From: Lithocarpus polystachyus
Taxonomy: Eukaryota > Streptophyta > Magnoliopsida > Fagales > Fagaceae
Assembly: GCA_033629205.1 (NCBI GenBank)
Contig: CM066162.1
Location: 19,405,452 to 19,469,451, forward strand
Reading direction: 5' to 3'
Length of the DNA: 64,000 bases
Shown here: positions 23,543 through 34,455 of the stretch, piece by piece
Layout: each line of letters opens with the position of its first letter
Numbering within the stretch: the first letter of the stretch is position 1
The notes under the pieces: model-generated
Seen by the model: the letters and a program-made list of their open reading frames with translations, nothing else
Told to the model about the DNA's origin: nothing
Databases searched by the model: none
Translations under genes and position numbers: made by a program

Positions 23543-23992
23543 CTATAATTTTTTATCCTCGAACAGCCAAAACCGAGAAGCTTTCCTCCGGATCTTGTCC
23601 GCCTCGGACTTATTCTCAGGCAGGATATCATCTTTAGGGAATAGTACAATAGCATCCATCCAACTAAGACCTACCCTTATCTGATGAATAGAGACCACCT
23701 CTCTTCTCAACCCAAAAGGTTTAGCAAGATCTTCCACAAGAATCATTCTAGGCAAACTTTGTGCCGAGAAGGTTGCTAATGTTGCAAGTGAGTCCGCATA
23801 TGTATTTCTGCTTCTAGAGATTTGCAATAAATTAAAGGACTCAAACCCAGACTGTAAATGTCTAACCTGACTTAAATACTCCTGCATTCTAGAATCTCTG
23901 GCTTCTAACTCTCCTCGAACTTGACCTACCACCAGTCTTGAATTCGAGAATATTTCTACTGCCTTTCCACCCATCTTCTGAACCATGGTCAT
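23543..23992 (-). pseudogene. Second RNase H-like domain (Tat-type)
   Basis: This open 149-residue stretch contains EIFSNSRLVVGQVRGELEAR, followed by YLSQVRHLQSGFESFNLLQI and RSRNTYADSLATLAT. These are the hallmarks of the RNase H-like domain between RNase H and integrase in Tat elements. The D-x-L-V-V acidic residue near its start is replaced by S (NSRLVV), so catalysis is doubtful. It runs straight into the integrase linker. Confidence 0.75.
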
Positions 23993-24108
23993 TCAACTAG
24001 CAGTGCTTCATACTCAGTTTCATTGTTTGTGGCCGAGAAGCCTAATCTTAAGGACTTTTAAATTTTGATCCTCTCAGGGGACACTAGAACTAGCCCCACC
24101 CTAGATCC

Positions 24109-24600
24109 TTAGAGGTTTAAATCACCATCAACATAAACTTTCCAAGACAAAGTTTCTTGTACGGAGATTACTCCAACTGAATTTTCATCCATGTTTTGCT
24201 TATCCATCTCTTCTTCTGCTAGGATTTCAGCAAACTCGACCACTAGGTCGACAAGGACCTGACCCTTAATGGAGGTGCGAGGCATGTACTTGATATCAAA
24301 AGCTCCTAACATCGTTCCCCACTTTGTAATCCTTCCTGTATAGTCAGCGCTTCGAAGCAGGGACCTGAGTGGGAGTTGGATTAGGACAATAACTGTGTGT
24401 GATTGGAAATAATGGGGAAGCTTACGAGTAGCATGCACCACTGCCAAAATGGCTTTCTCAAGAGGTAAGTATCGGACCTGGGCCTCATGTAGTGACTTGC
24501 TCACATAATAGACTAGCTTTTATACACCACTGTCCACCCTTATCAATACCAAGCTCACCACATGAGCGACCACTGCAATATAGGCAAACAACACCTCGTC
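24109..24600 (-). pseudogene. RNase H of the Tat polyprotein
   Basis: The segment has SKSLHEAQVRYLPLEKAILA and VVHATRKLPHYFQSHTVIVL, then GRITKWGTMLGAFDIKYMPR, the usual end of the gypsy RNase H. It connects to reverse transcriptase upstream through frames with stops, and finishes KVYVDGDLNL*, where the next domain would continue. Confidence 0.8.
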
Positions 24601-24693
24601 CACCTCGGGCCTAAACATGATCGGTGGTCAAGAAAGATATTCTTTCAACTGTTGGAAGGCCAAGACACACTCCTCGGTCGACTCAAATCCCTT

Positions 24694-25641
24694 TTACCCA
24701 TTTAGCAATTGAAAGAAAGGTCTACACCTATCTACTGACCGGGATATGAGTCGATTTAAAACAGTGGCCATCCTTGTTAACCTCTGGACCTCCTTGGGGT
24801 TCCGAGGAGATTGCAAGTTGTTAATTGCCTTAATTTGATCAGGGTTGACCTCAATCCTGCAATGCGTGACCATGTATCCTAGAAATTTTCCTAATCCAAC
24901 ACCAAAAGAACACTTGGAAGCATTAAGTCGCAGCTTATACCCTCTCAAGATTTCAAAGATATTTATGTGGTCATTAACATGCTCGGCTTCCTTCTTGCTC
25001 TTGGCCACCATCTCATCAATGTAAATTTCAATGGTCTTTCTTAGCTGTAGCTCAAACATCCTTGTCATCATTCTCTGGTAAGTAGACCCTGCATTTTCCA
25101 ACCCAAAAAGCATCACTTTATAGTGGTAGTTCCTAGTGGGAGTGACAAAAGCTATCTTTTCTTGATCCTCTAAAGCCAAAGGTATTTGGTGGTAGCCTTG
25201 AAAAACATCCAAAAAACTCATCTGGGGGTGTCCTACGGTTGCATCTACCAATTGGTCAATCCGAGGCATGGGAAAAAGGTCTTTTAGGCATGCCTTATTC
25301 AAATCTGTGAAATCCACATACACCCACCACTTTTGATTCTTCTTTTTCATAATCACAGTATTAGCCAGCCACTCAGGGTAAAACACCTCTTTAATAGCCC
25401 CGACCCGTTTAAGCTTCATCACCTCATCCTTCACAGCATCAGAGTGATCTTTTGAAGAGCACCGAGGTTGTTTCTTTTTAGGGATGATTGACGGATTGAC
25501 GTTTAGATGGTGACAAATGAAGCTCGGATCTACCCCAGAGGCTTCGTAGGCATTCAAAGCAAAAACGTCAATGTTCTCCCAAAGAAACTTCACCAATTCT
25601 TCCTTGTCCCGAGGAGGCAGCTGAGTTCCGATTTGAAACAA
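24694..25641 (-). pseudogene. Reverse transcriptase of the Tat polyprotein, active site altered
   Basis: A 315-residue open stretch covers most of the RT domain: KKKNQKWWVYVDFTDLNKAC, FPMPRIDQLVD, MSFLDVFQGYHQIPL, FVTPTRNYHYKVMLFGLENA, and the catalytic block YIDEMVAKS. The family consensus there is Y-x-D-D, so the second Asp is now Glu. FLDVF likewise replaces the usual FLDAF. The domain ends in a stop after FFQLLNG. The copy cannot be assumed to be active. Confidence 0.88.
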
Positions 25642-25869
25642 TTTCTCTGGATCATCAAATATAATGACTTTCTCTAAATCCTCACACCTCGCCTCCTCGG
25701 CCGCACCACCCAGAGGTGAAGCCTTGGTCTTTAACTGTTACAAACCTTGATTTGCTGGAGCCAAGGAATCAGACTTAGGCTGATGCATGATGGCAGTCAC
25801 TAAGCATTGTCTGGCCACAAACTAACTCCCAACCAGTTCTTCGATCCAATCCCCGGATGGGTACTTCAC

Positions 25870-26322
25870 CTAGAGATGAAGAGTGGATGAGACGGCCCCT
25901 AGGGCGTGAAGCCAGGGCCGTGCCACAATAGCTGTGTATGGAGAAAAAATATCCACCACTATAAAATCCACCTCCACCACCCCTGAACCGGCCTGCACGG
26001 GCAGTCTGATTTGTCCTTTTAGGACCACAACTTTCCCGTCGAAACCTACCAGAGGTGAATCATAGCTGGTCAGATTTTTCGACTTCAAATTGAGCCCCTT
26101 GTACAAATCTGGATACATAATCTCGGCCCCACCACCCTGATATACCAGCACCCTCGTCACATTATATCCTCCAATCCCAAGGGTTATCACCAAATCATCA
26201 TCATGCGGTTGTATAGTCCCAGCCTTGTCATCATCCGAAAAGCTTAACGCCGGTTGAATACCCATCTTAGCCCTCTTTGACTCGTGCTCGGAGTCCTCGG
26301 TAGACGACCTAGCCACCGACAT
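25870..26322 (-). pseudogene. Aspartic protease region of the Tat polyprotein, active site lost
   Basis: The stretch contains DDLVITLGIGGYNVTRVLVY, QGGGAEIMYPDLYKGL and VDFIVVDIFSPYTAIVARPW, the arrangement of a retropepsin-like domain of the Tat lineage. In relatives the active site reads D-Q-G-S after VLV. Here it is Y-Q-G-G, so the catalytic Asp is lost. Upstream it joins the end of gag at the hAT insertion point. Confidence 0.8.
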
Positions 26323-26490
26323 TACTCGGGAAGGTCGAGATTTTGTTCTCCCCAGTGCAACGAGGATAACGTGAATAGTACCCAGGGGGGCCTTGAAGAA
26401 GTATTCCCTTGAGTCCCTGATCCCACTTGGTTTTCTTGCTCTTTAGGTCAGTTCAAGAACTACTTTAACCAACCATCTCGGATCAGCTGC
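26323..26490 (-). pseudogene. C-terminal end of gag, left of the hAT insertion
   Basis: Immediately left of the hAT duplication the minus strand reads QLIRDGWLK and then stops. This is the segment expected after the gag zinc knuckle. It shows that the hAT element split one coding region rather than landing between genes. Confidence 0.6.
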
Positions 26491-26498
26491 TGCAGGTA

Positions 26499-26672
26499 GG
26501 GATGGCAATGGCGCGGGGCGGGGCAAGAGGAAGGGATCTTCGTCCCACCCCGCATGGTTGTTGCCCTTCCCCGTCCCCGCCCTACCCCGGGGTGCAGGGC
26601 ATACTACCTATGCCCTATCCCTGCCCCTTAGGGCCCCGCGGAGACCCGCCCTGCCCCGCCCCTAATACAATT
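26499..26672. repeat. Left GC-rich subterminal region of the hAT element
   Basis: About 170 bp rich in CCCCGCCCC and GGGGCGGGG words inside otherwise AT-rich DNA. Counterpart sequence lies at 32158-32341 in inverted orientation. The ORF seen across it comes only from composition. Confidence 0.8.
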
Positions 26673-26913
26673 TTATATATATAAATAAATTTTTTACTAC
26701 AATAATATAAATCATAACAAAACAAAATGTTTTAAAATCCAAGCATTTAAATAAACCAAGAACTTAAATAGTCTAATACGTAACAACATAATTCAAAATT
26801 TCTTATAATAAAATTAACATTGTCTTTGCATGAACAGAATCATCAAGGATAATTGACTAGTTCTTTAACAAAATAAACATTGTCTCATAACAAAATAAAA
26901 ATTGACTTGTTCT

Positions 26914-29246
26914 TTAAGAATGATTTTCACTTTCTCCCAATGTAGTGATACCACTTTCTTCTTCATCATCAAAATCATCAAGGATGATTTGGAATGTATT
27001 AGCTTCAATTCCATCTACAATATATGAAAGGCCTAAAAAAAGTAAAACAAATTCAATCAAACAATTGAAAAATACAATGAAGAATGCAGCAACATAAATC
27101 ATTAAATAGATTAACTAGTAAATTTGATTACCTTTGATTTCAGCCCATAACCAATTTTGAGCACACATCAATGTCTCTACAGTCTTTGCATGAAGTTTAC
27201 TACGATGTGGACTTTGCAGCTACCACTTATGCTAAATGCTGACTCCGAAGCAATAGTTGACATTGGAATGGCTAGGATATCCCTTGCAATACATTGCAAA
27301 GTAGGATACTTAGGCCCATTAGATTTCCACCATGCCAAAATATCAAACTCCAAAGTTCTTGGCATTAGATCATCCTCAAGGTAATGCTCCAACTCCAATT
27401 TAATATTCCCACCCTTTTTTTTCTGGCTAAGATATTTTTCAAAGTCCATAAGGGAGTCATCAACTTGTGGATCCTCACTTACACAAGTGCCACAAGTACC
27501 TTCCCTACCCATTCTCCCAAAAGTATAGTCACGAATCATTTCATAACAAGTATCTCTAACCTTTTGAATTTCATTTTTAGCTTCATCACCATAAATAAAA
27601 GGAAAATAATATTCCAACCATTCAATCTTATATCTTGGGTCTAAAATGGTTGCCACAGCCATAACACCATGAATCACATTCCAATAACAGTCAAATTTTT
27701 CTAACATTTTAAATGCCATACTCCTAATCATATCACTTGGGCTTGTGAACCAAGAATTCACAGCTATTTTTATTTCACACACCTTAGGAAAAAAAAAAAA
27801 AAAAAGATTAGCTGTAAGATATGAGGTACCTGAGAATAGCTCTGTAACCTTGTAAAACAATGTCAGTCTCTCCCATATACTACTTGCCATCTCCCATTCT
27901 TCCTCTTTTGGAATGCACTTATAAGATGACTCCCTTTGGCTTAATCGAAAAAAGACATCTCAATACTCTATGGCAGTAGAAAGCATAAGATAGGTAGAGT
28001 TCCAGCAAGTCTTACAATCAAGGGCTAGTTCTTTGGTATATTCAACATGTAATTGTCAAGCCGTATCTGTAAACCGTTGCCTTCTTTTTGTTGATCCAGT
28101 CCAAAATCCCACACTTTCACAAACCTTCTCAATGCATGATCCAATAACATTCAAACCATCTTGAACAATCAAATTAAGAACATGTGCTGCACAACGCATT
28201 TGCAACATTGATCCACGCATAACAAGTGTACTACGTTGAAGCTTGTCTAGTATAATATTTATAACTGCATCATTGGTACTGCAATTGTCCACTGTCATAG
28301 TAAATAACTTCCTATCAATGTTCCATTCCAACAAGGTTTGTAAAGGACATCAGAAAGCACTTCTTTTGTACGTGGAGATGGCACATAAATAAACCTAAAA
28401 TAAGAAATTTAAATTATTATAACTAATAGTGAAATAAGTTCATACAATATTTGAAAAGAATTTAAATAAAAAAACGAATATATAATTAAAAAAATGTACC
28501 TCATAACTCGACTTTGTAATCTTCAGAAATCATCAATGAAGTATGCCATTACAACCATGAACCCTCGCTTTTTGTTTTGTGAAGTCCACATATCATGGTA
28601 ATAGCAATTCTACTCCAATTCTTTTCTATTTCATGCATTTATTTCTCCCTTTCATGATCATAGATGCCCATAATGTCCTTCTTGATTGTGTTCCTACAAA
28701 CCATCTTGAACAATGGTTGAAGAGAAGTTGAATATCTTCTAAAGCCAATATGATCAACTATAGAAAGGGGATACTCATGCAAGATGATCATACGAGCAAG
28801 TTCTTTTCTTGATTCATCTTGATCAAAATGATAAGCATTCACACCTGCCATGAGTCCACATTATGTTGATCCCTCACCAAATTTTTTTGTTTCATATCCC
28901 TAATGTCCTTAAACTTTTTCCTAGGACATATTTTAAGTGGTCATGTAGATGTCTAGTACCATTTTTAAAGCCCCCCCCCCCCTACAAGAAATCTTGTACA
29001 ATAGTTGCACCCAACTTTGTCTTTCCCATCAACTTTCCTTTTCTTAAAATGATTCCATGCAACTGATTTCAACCTCCCTCGTTCCTCAATTATCTCATTG
29101 TTAGGTTGGGCTTGGGCATCTTCCGGCCTATCCAACGGAGTTGAACAGTTAGTTGTATTATCTTCATCTACCATCATTGGAGATTGATGGCTGCCAATGG
29201 GTGTGATAGATGGATTGGAGCTACCATTGTTTTCACTTGAAGTCAT
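26914..29246 (-). pseudogene. hAT transposase (RICESLEEPER-like), broken
   Basis: The N-terminus begins at 29246 (MTSSENNGSSNPSI) and leads to a BED-type zinc finger (VAWNHFKKRKV, then CNYC), which is interrupted by a run of 12 C at 28971-28982. Middle pieces lie at 28639-28851 (LARMIILHEYPLSIVDHIGF) and 28056-28334 (CAAHVLNLIVQDGLNVIGSC). The C-terminal hAT dimerisation region is at 27177-27480 (DILAWWKSNGPKYPTLQCIA, ASESAFSISG). A frameshift follows. HAKTVETLMCAQNWLWAEIK is readable near 27130-27190, and a last exon at 26914-27019 ends EEESGITTLGESENHS. Several breaks make it non-functional. Confidence 0.85.
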
Positions 29247-29249
29247 TCC

Positions 29250-30012
29250 TAAAAAAATTGTTTATGATAATTTATTAACATAGCAATCATAAAAAAAGTA
29301 ATATACATACACCAAAACCTAAGCCAAAAGTCTCTAACACAAATAATGTAGAACAATGTAAAAGATAAACTTATATCACTTATGAAAAAATTCAAGTAAA
29401 TTAAACTGTGTGTGGTGCTTTCACACATTTCAAGAAAAAATTATGCAGATAGAACGATATAGATATAAGTATTTAACCACATTAACAAAGATAAATTCTT
29501 TAAGATTATTAATCAAATAATTTTCAAAAACTGTGCCTCTATCACATAGTAATTACTAAAGAAAAAAATAAGTTGGATATAAAAATACAAATTTAAGCCA
29601 ATATACACGATGAAATCCAACTGTGGGGCCAAATATATCAACAACACTAAAAGACAAATATATTATAGTCATTTGATTGAAAAACATGAAACAATGTGAA
29701 AAAAAAAAATTGAAACATTTGGAACATGATAAGAAAACTAAAGCCTACTAGAAGCACTAAGTGAGTAAGTGACTAGCCTTTTTTTCCTTTCAACTATGCT
29801 TCTTCAATAGCTACAAACAAAAATATTAATTTTAGATAGAAAAAAGAACCAAAATTCAAACTAAAAAAAAAACTAATTTAAAAAAGACTAAAACAAAAGG
29901 AATGAGATGAACCTAAAAAGTAAAAAGCAACATTGGACTTGGAGACTTGGAGTACTAAAGTTTGGCTTGAAATTGAAAAACATATATAGGCTTCCCTTCA
30001 GCGGCAATAGAA
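29250..30012. other. hAT non-coding region upstream of the transposase
   Basis: AT-rich with no ORF. It probably holds the transposase promoter and leader on the minus strand. The left flank of the solo LTR insertion (GCGGCAATAGAATAGGT) ends it. Confidence 0.5.
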
Positions 30013-30017
30013 TAGGT

Positions 30018-31925
30018 TGTTGAGGCTCATTTCTGAAAGCCTAATAAGGAGAATAAGCCCAGCAACATCAGGAAGAAATAATCAAAGAATAAATAGAAGA
30101 GCCCATCAAATCTGAGCGGCAGGAATAATAAAGTATAGGTCCGTAAAGCAAATAAACGGGTCTTAAAGAAGTAAATGGGCCTGAAAAGGTCCGGAAAGAG
30201 AGAAATGGCAAACCATGGGCCACAGATATAGAAAAGTGAGGATGGGCCACACCCATTGTGGCAGGCCCAAAGTAAAGCAAGTATATAGAGTTATGGGAAA
30301 TCTATGGACTCTAAGGGAAATGAGGAATAGTTAGGCCGAGAAAGCCCAACGAGGTAGTAAAGGCCCATGGAAAGCACGAGGTTGCAAGGGGCCAAGGACG
30401 CCCCAAAGAAGGACAAATGGGACACGAGAGTCCGCAAGCATGTTTGGCAAGAAAAGCCCAATGGGCTTATTACGCCATTGAAAAAGAGAGCAAGTAGTGG
30501 ACCCAAAGAGGCCCAATTGTATTAAATGGCCATCTTGTTAAAATGGCACGGCAGGAAATAATAGAAAAGTTGTGGAATACAAAACACGAAAGGGAGCAAG
30601 AAAACCGAGGCCCACAATCAAGGGCGAGCCCAAACCACGAATGGCGAACCAGTGAAAAAATAAGCCACGCCACAAGAAGTTAGAAGTAAACGGCAGGATA
30701 AGAAGGCAGACGTCCAGGCCGCGGCAAACGCATGACCAGCAGGCATACTTTGGACGGACATGAGAACGGGGCACGCGCAAGGCCCAGGTCTCACCAGCCT
30801 ATACCCAGCCAATACGGGTGAAGGTGGGCCATGGGTCAGGGGTAAAAGGGGTGTGGTTTGGCGGAGGGGAGAGGGAAGAACCCATTTCAAGGCTCCCGCT
30901 CAGGGCACTTTCGGGTGAGTGTCCTGCTGGGATGACATAACACCCGAAAATGGCAAAGCTAAGTTGGAACCTTTCGGTGCATGCCATGAGGGAGAGGGAG
31001 AGTACTCTGCCATGATAGGTGAGAATGCCACGGTAAGCTAACGGACAAAATGCCCTTGTCTTCGTTTGGTGATGTGGTGTGACGCGGCCAGCGCAAGAAC
31101 GTGGCGCTGGCTTAGTACCTGACCAACCAGTAATGGTCGGCGAGTACACGCATCAGACAAAGACAATTAAGGGGGTAAAAAGGTAAAAGCAGTGCCTTGG
31201 TAGGCACTATATAAGAATGTTCCCTGTGCACGAAGGGGAGGAAGCAAGGAAGAATTAAAGGAAAGAAAAGAAAACAGAGCAAGTAAAAAGAAAAACATAG
31301 TAAGAAAAGAAAGAAGGGAGGAAAAGTAATTGAAATAAGGAACTGAAAAGGAAGAAAGGAGAAGATAAGCATGCACTGAAGTGGGTTGTTATTTCCTCTC
31401 TCCTTTTCGAAAAACCACACTTTCTATTTGCTCACGCTCGAAACAGAGGTCATCTAGGGCCATTCTTTCAAAGCCATTAATTTCTCCTTTGAGAAATTAG
31501 TCGCATTGAAGGAGTGTCGTCTCCTTTTTGGCTTGGATTCCTTTAACATGCCACGACAGACCAATAGTTTTACTAGCTTGCCGTCATTTCTTGCATATTT
31601 CTTTTTCATACTTACTTTTCTTAAGTTCATTTTTGTTGTTCTCTTTATGTGTTCATTCCAATGCTTACTTGTTTAAAGTATGGCAAATGCATTTCCCTCA
31701 TATTTATAATATACTTGTCTGCGGTAATCATTTCAAAAGGATCTGCCTGCCACAACTACGAAACATAAATTGTGACAGGTTAGGGCATAGCTTGCACACA
31801 AGCCGAGCCAGGGTGAGTTGCAACTGGGCCGGTCCCGACTCTCCAATCCAGAACATTTTGGGCTTAGTACGGCAGGACGAGATAGTCCAGCCCAGTGTCA
31901 CAGTAGCAGCCCAAGCACCGTTACA
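30018..31925 (+). mobile_element. Probable solo LTR nested in the hAT element
   Basis: The segment starts TGTTGAGGCT and ends CACCGTTACA, the TG...CA form of an LTR. It is flanked by TAGGT (30013-30017) and AAGGT (31926-31930), 4 of 5 identical. The host sequence rejoins sensibly: GGCAATAGAATAGGT plus TTAGAAC matches the neighbouring 68-bp repeat units, which contain GGCAATAG...AGGTTTA. It lacks gag or pol. A TATATAA box at 31208-31214 sits where the U3/R boundary is expected, so the orientation is plus. The open frames across it look like chance. Confidence 0.7.
31208..31214 (+). promoter_or_regulatory. TATA box of the nested LTR
   Basis: TATATAA lies in GC-mixed DNA about two-thirds of the way through the LTR-like segment, in the place where an LTR promoter should be. 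A start about 30 bp downstream is implied. Confidence 0.55.
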
Positions 31926-31927
31926 AA

Positions 31928-32075
31928 GGTTTAGAACAAAAAAGTAATATGTATAGGATATAGAGAAGGGAGAAAGGTCAGCAGCAATAGCAAAAGGTTT
32001 AGAATAAAAAAGTAATATGTATAGGCTATAGAGAAGGGAGAAGGGTCAACGGCAATAGCAGTAGGTTTAAAATAA
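31928..32075. repeat. 68-bp tandem duplication in the hAT element
   Basis: GGTTTAGAA starts units at 31928 and 31996 and a variant (GGTTTAAAA) starts a third partial copy near 32062. Units share AAAAAAGTAATATGTATAGG and TATAGAGAAGGGAGAA. The left flank of the LTR insertion carries the end of another unit. Confidence 0.85.
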
Positions 32076-32157
32076 AAAATATTTTATTCCATGTCTTGTG
32101 TATCACTTTAAATATTACTGGTTTAAGGTTTAATAAATTACAATTATAGTCCTTATT

Positions 32158-32341
32158 AGTGCGGAGCGGGGACGGTGCGGGGCGGGGATAAAAATACTAA
32201 ACCCATCCCTGCCCCACCCCCAAGGTGCGGGGACAAAATATTGCCCCATCCCCGCCCCATCACTTTTGCAGTTCAAGGAAAACCTGCGCGGGGCGAGGCG
32301 AGGGCGGGTTAAAGTGGGGCGGGGCAAAATTGCCATCCCTA
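32158..32341. repeat. Right GC-rich subterminal region of the hAT element
   Basis: GCGGGGACGG, GCGGGGCGGGG and CCCCGCCCC words are dense here and mirror the left end. The segment finishes in the inverted repeat ATTGCCATCCCTA. Confidence 0.8.
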
Positions 32342-32349
32342 GCTGCAGG

Positions 32350-33560
32350 TGACTCCATAAGGTTCTACAATCTTTAGTTGTATGCCCCCTCTCCCAGTAG
32401 TACTGGCAATGAAGACTCTGATTACGTCTTAGAGGATTTCCGCTCATTTTGTTTGGCCACCTGAAGTATGGCTCTTTCTTAATTTTCTCCAGGACTTGAT
32501 GCACTAGTTCCCGGAACACATTGTTAACCATTTGTGTAGCTGTGGATCCAGATTGCCCACCAAAATCCATTTGCGGAAGGTTATTGTTGTATCGGTCTGA
32601 CTTGAAATCCCTTCTCTCCTGAGGGATAACCTTACCCTTTCCCTTTCCTTGCTGTTGATCTTCCTCAACTCTTTTATACTTATCGATTCGATCCATGAAC
32701 TAGCGTACACTAGTAACAGGTTTCCCGGTTAGGGATCTTCTCAAGCCTTGCTCAGCAGGAAGGCCGACCTTGAATGTCCTGACAACCACGTCATCAAAGT
32801 CACCATCTATCTCGTTAAACATCTCCCAGTATCTGTCCGAATATGTTCTCAAGGTTTCTCCTTCCTTCATGGACAGGGATAACAAAGAATCCAGAGGTCG
32901 AGAAACTCTACTGCATGTGATAAAACAGGACCCAAATGCCTAAATGAGTTCCTTAGAAGAGTCAATGGAACCTGCTCCCAAACCATCAAACCACCTCTTT
33001 GCCACGGGCCCCAAGCTAAACAGGAATACCTTACACATCAAGGCCTCGTTCTTAGAGTGTACAGCCATTGTTTGGTTGAAGTGGCTGAAATGCTCTACAG
33101 GGTCTGTCCGGCCGTTGTAAATGTTGAATGTGAGTTGGTAAACCGCGGAGGAAGCCTCCTGCCTTCAATTCTTCGTGTAAAAGGTGATCTTGAGATTCGG
33201 TTAAGCGCCTTATTCATGGCATCATTCCCTAGGCCTCTTAAGGATGAATCTCTGTTCCTATGCTCATGATGGTAATCCTCATCAAACAAGAAGGTCTTGC
33301 TAGGAGGGTCCTCGATCTATGCCTTTAATCATCATCCCCCTCGCTGTCAGAAGAAGGGTCAGAAATGGAGGGACCTCTTTTTCTTCGCTCGTGGTGCAAC
33401 TTCCTCTTTAAGTGATCAATCTTCACCTACATGGCCTTAGCCTTCTTCTCATGAAAGACGTGGCTACCACCCTGAGAGTGACTCTCACCCGTATGGGTAG
33501 TATGCACACTTTCCTCCCGGTCCTTCTGCGTCAAGATCACTAAAGTGGTCCTCACATTGA
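32350..33560 (-). pseudogene. gag of the Tat element, disrupted
   Basis: Fragments run on the minus strand from about 33560. They are RISRSPFTRRIEGRRLPPRF (33095-33289), then frames around 32900-33095 with GPVAKRWFDGL-like text, the retrotransposon gag core SMKEGETLRTYSDRYWEMFN with FKVGLPAEQGLRRSLTGKPV (32700-32885), and a basic linker with KGKGKVIPQERRDFKSDRYN (32504-32696). A zinc knuckle follows as C-QYYWERGH-TTKD-C, where the second Cys of CX2CX4HX4C is Tyr. A stop after SVR and others break the frame. The hAT element is inserted just after the knuckle. Confidence 0.82.
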
Positions 33561-33634
33561 GACCCCATAGATTCTAACTGGTTTGGACCCAAACCTACCA
33601 TGATTTAATGTCAAACTCACTATCACTCTAGTAT

Positions 33635-33653
33635 TTCCCACAGACGGCACCAA
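33635..33653 (-). other. Primer-binding site candidate
   Basis: Read on the minus strand, TTGGTGCCGTCTGTGGGAA begins two bases after the 5' LTR ends. A TGG start next to the LTR is the form expected for the tRNA primer site. I do not assign the tRNA. Confidence 0.6.
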
Positions 33654-33654
33654 T

Positions 33655-34455
33655 TGTAACGTCGCAATTTAGATTCCAGTCCACTAAGAGGATAGACTTA
33701 GGCCCAAAAAGTCCAAAACAATAAATTTGTAAAGAGTAGGTTGGGAAAACTGGACCATAATGTGTTGAAAATAAGTATAATAGATTCAAGCCCACAAATA
33801 AATAAAATATTAAACAGGTTTATTTTAAGAAAAATGTCCTCGGCTTAGTCTGGGGAGAATTGTTTCAATATATTGATGTGCAAGATGTTTATAGACTTGA
33901 TTCTCTCCCTCTCCCTCTCCCTCTCCCTCTCCCTCTAAGTCTTTTCTTCCTTTTATACTCTCTTTTTCTCCTCTCATTGCTCTCCACGTGCAGGTTTGAT
34001 GGTTGGTGTTGATACTTGTCCCATCAGTCCCTTCTAAAAGTCTTCACATAATAGCTTTAAGGCTGAAAACCACTGTTCAGATTTCACCTCCACATTAATG
34101 CAACCAGAAGATTAGTTGCAGAGCATTCAATACGGCTGTAACAACTTTCCCTTTTGATATCTCAGGATCCTCCCCTGCTATACATTTCTGCAATACTTAT
34201 CTGTTTCAACTGAACTCTCTAGAGTGTTCTCCTGAATGGCAAACCACCAAAACGGACCTCGGCTTTGGTTATCCGAGGTGACATTCGTCCTCGGCACTAC
34301 TTCCTAGGTCACTACGTTCAAAACTAACTTATTTATCTACCAACACAGACTCCTTTGGCAAAGTTTACCTATCCTCGAACAAACCTTAGTCCTCGGCTTG
34401 GGCTTTAGGCCTAACATGTACGTGGATAAGGAATTTCTAGCCCAATGCTCCTATA
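33655..34455 (-). repeat. 5' LTR of the Tat element
   Basis: This 801-bp LTR is slightly longer than its partner because of a (CTCCCT)n expansion at about 33907-33936. The minus-strand TATA (plus-strand CCTTTTATACTC near 33949-33960) places U3 between 34455 and about 33960. The terminal base pattern (CTCCTATA rather than CTCCTACA) shows a C-to-T change in the end dinucleotide. Confidence 0.92.

Larger units (their letters stand above)
26499..32341 (-). mobile_element. hAT transposon nested in the Tat gag gene
   Basis: The left end reads TAGGGATGGCAAT and the right end ATTGCCATCCCTA, perfect 13-bp terminal inverted repeats. The flanks GCTGCAGG (26491-26498) and GCTGCAGG (32342-32349) are a perfect 8-bp target duplication. 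All of this is standard for hAT elements. Both ends carry GC-rich subterminal sequence (GGGGCGGGG motifs). A minus-strand transposase pseudogene lies at 26914-29246. A 1.9 kb LTR-like insertion occupies 30018-31925. Confidence 0.95.
17031..34455 (-). mobile_element. Ty3/gypsy Tat-type LTR retrotransposon, degenerate, with nested insertions
   Basis: Two related LTRs in the same orientation (17031-17818 and 33655-34455) begin TG on the plus strand. The outer flanks are identical: GAAAG at 17026-17030 and GAAAG at 34456-34460, a perfect 5-bp target duplication. The coding order on the minus strand is gag, protease, reverse transcriptase, RNase H, a second RNase H-like domain, then integrase. A second RNase H domain marks the Tat lineage of plant Ty3/gypsy elements. 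All the genes carry stops or frameshifts, so the copy is dead. A hAT element splits gag at 26499-32341. The span is 17.4 kb, or about 11.6 kb without the hAT. Confidence 0.92.

Noticed and set aside
26502..26684. Gly/Pro-rich ORF
   Set aside because: It is the GC-rich end of the hAT element and has no protein features.
30068..31420. Several long minus-strand ORFs
   Set aside because: They overlap in different frames inside the LTR-like segment and resemble no protein. GC-rich LTR sequence simply has few stops.
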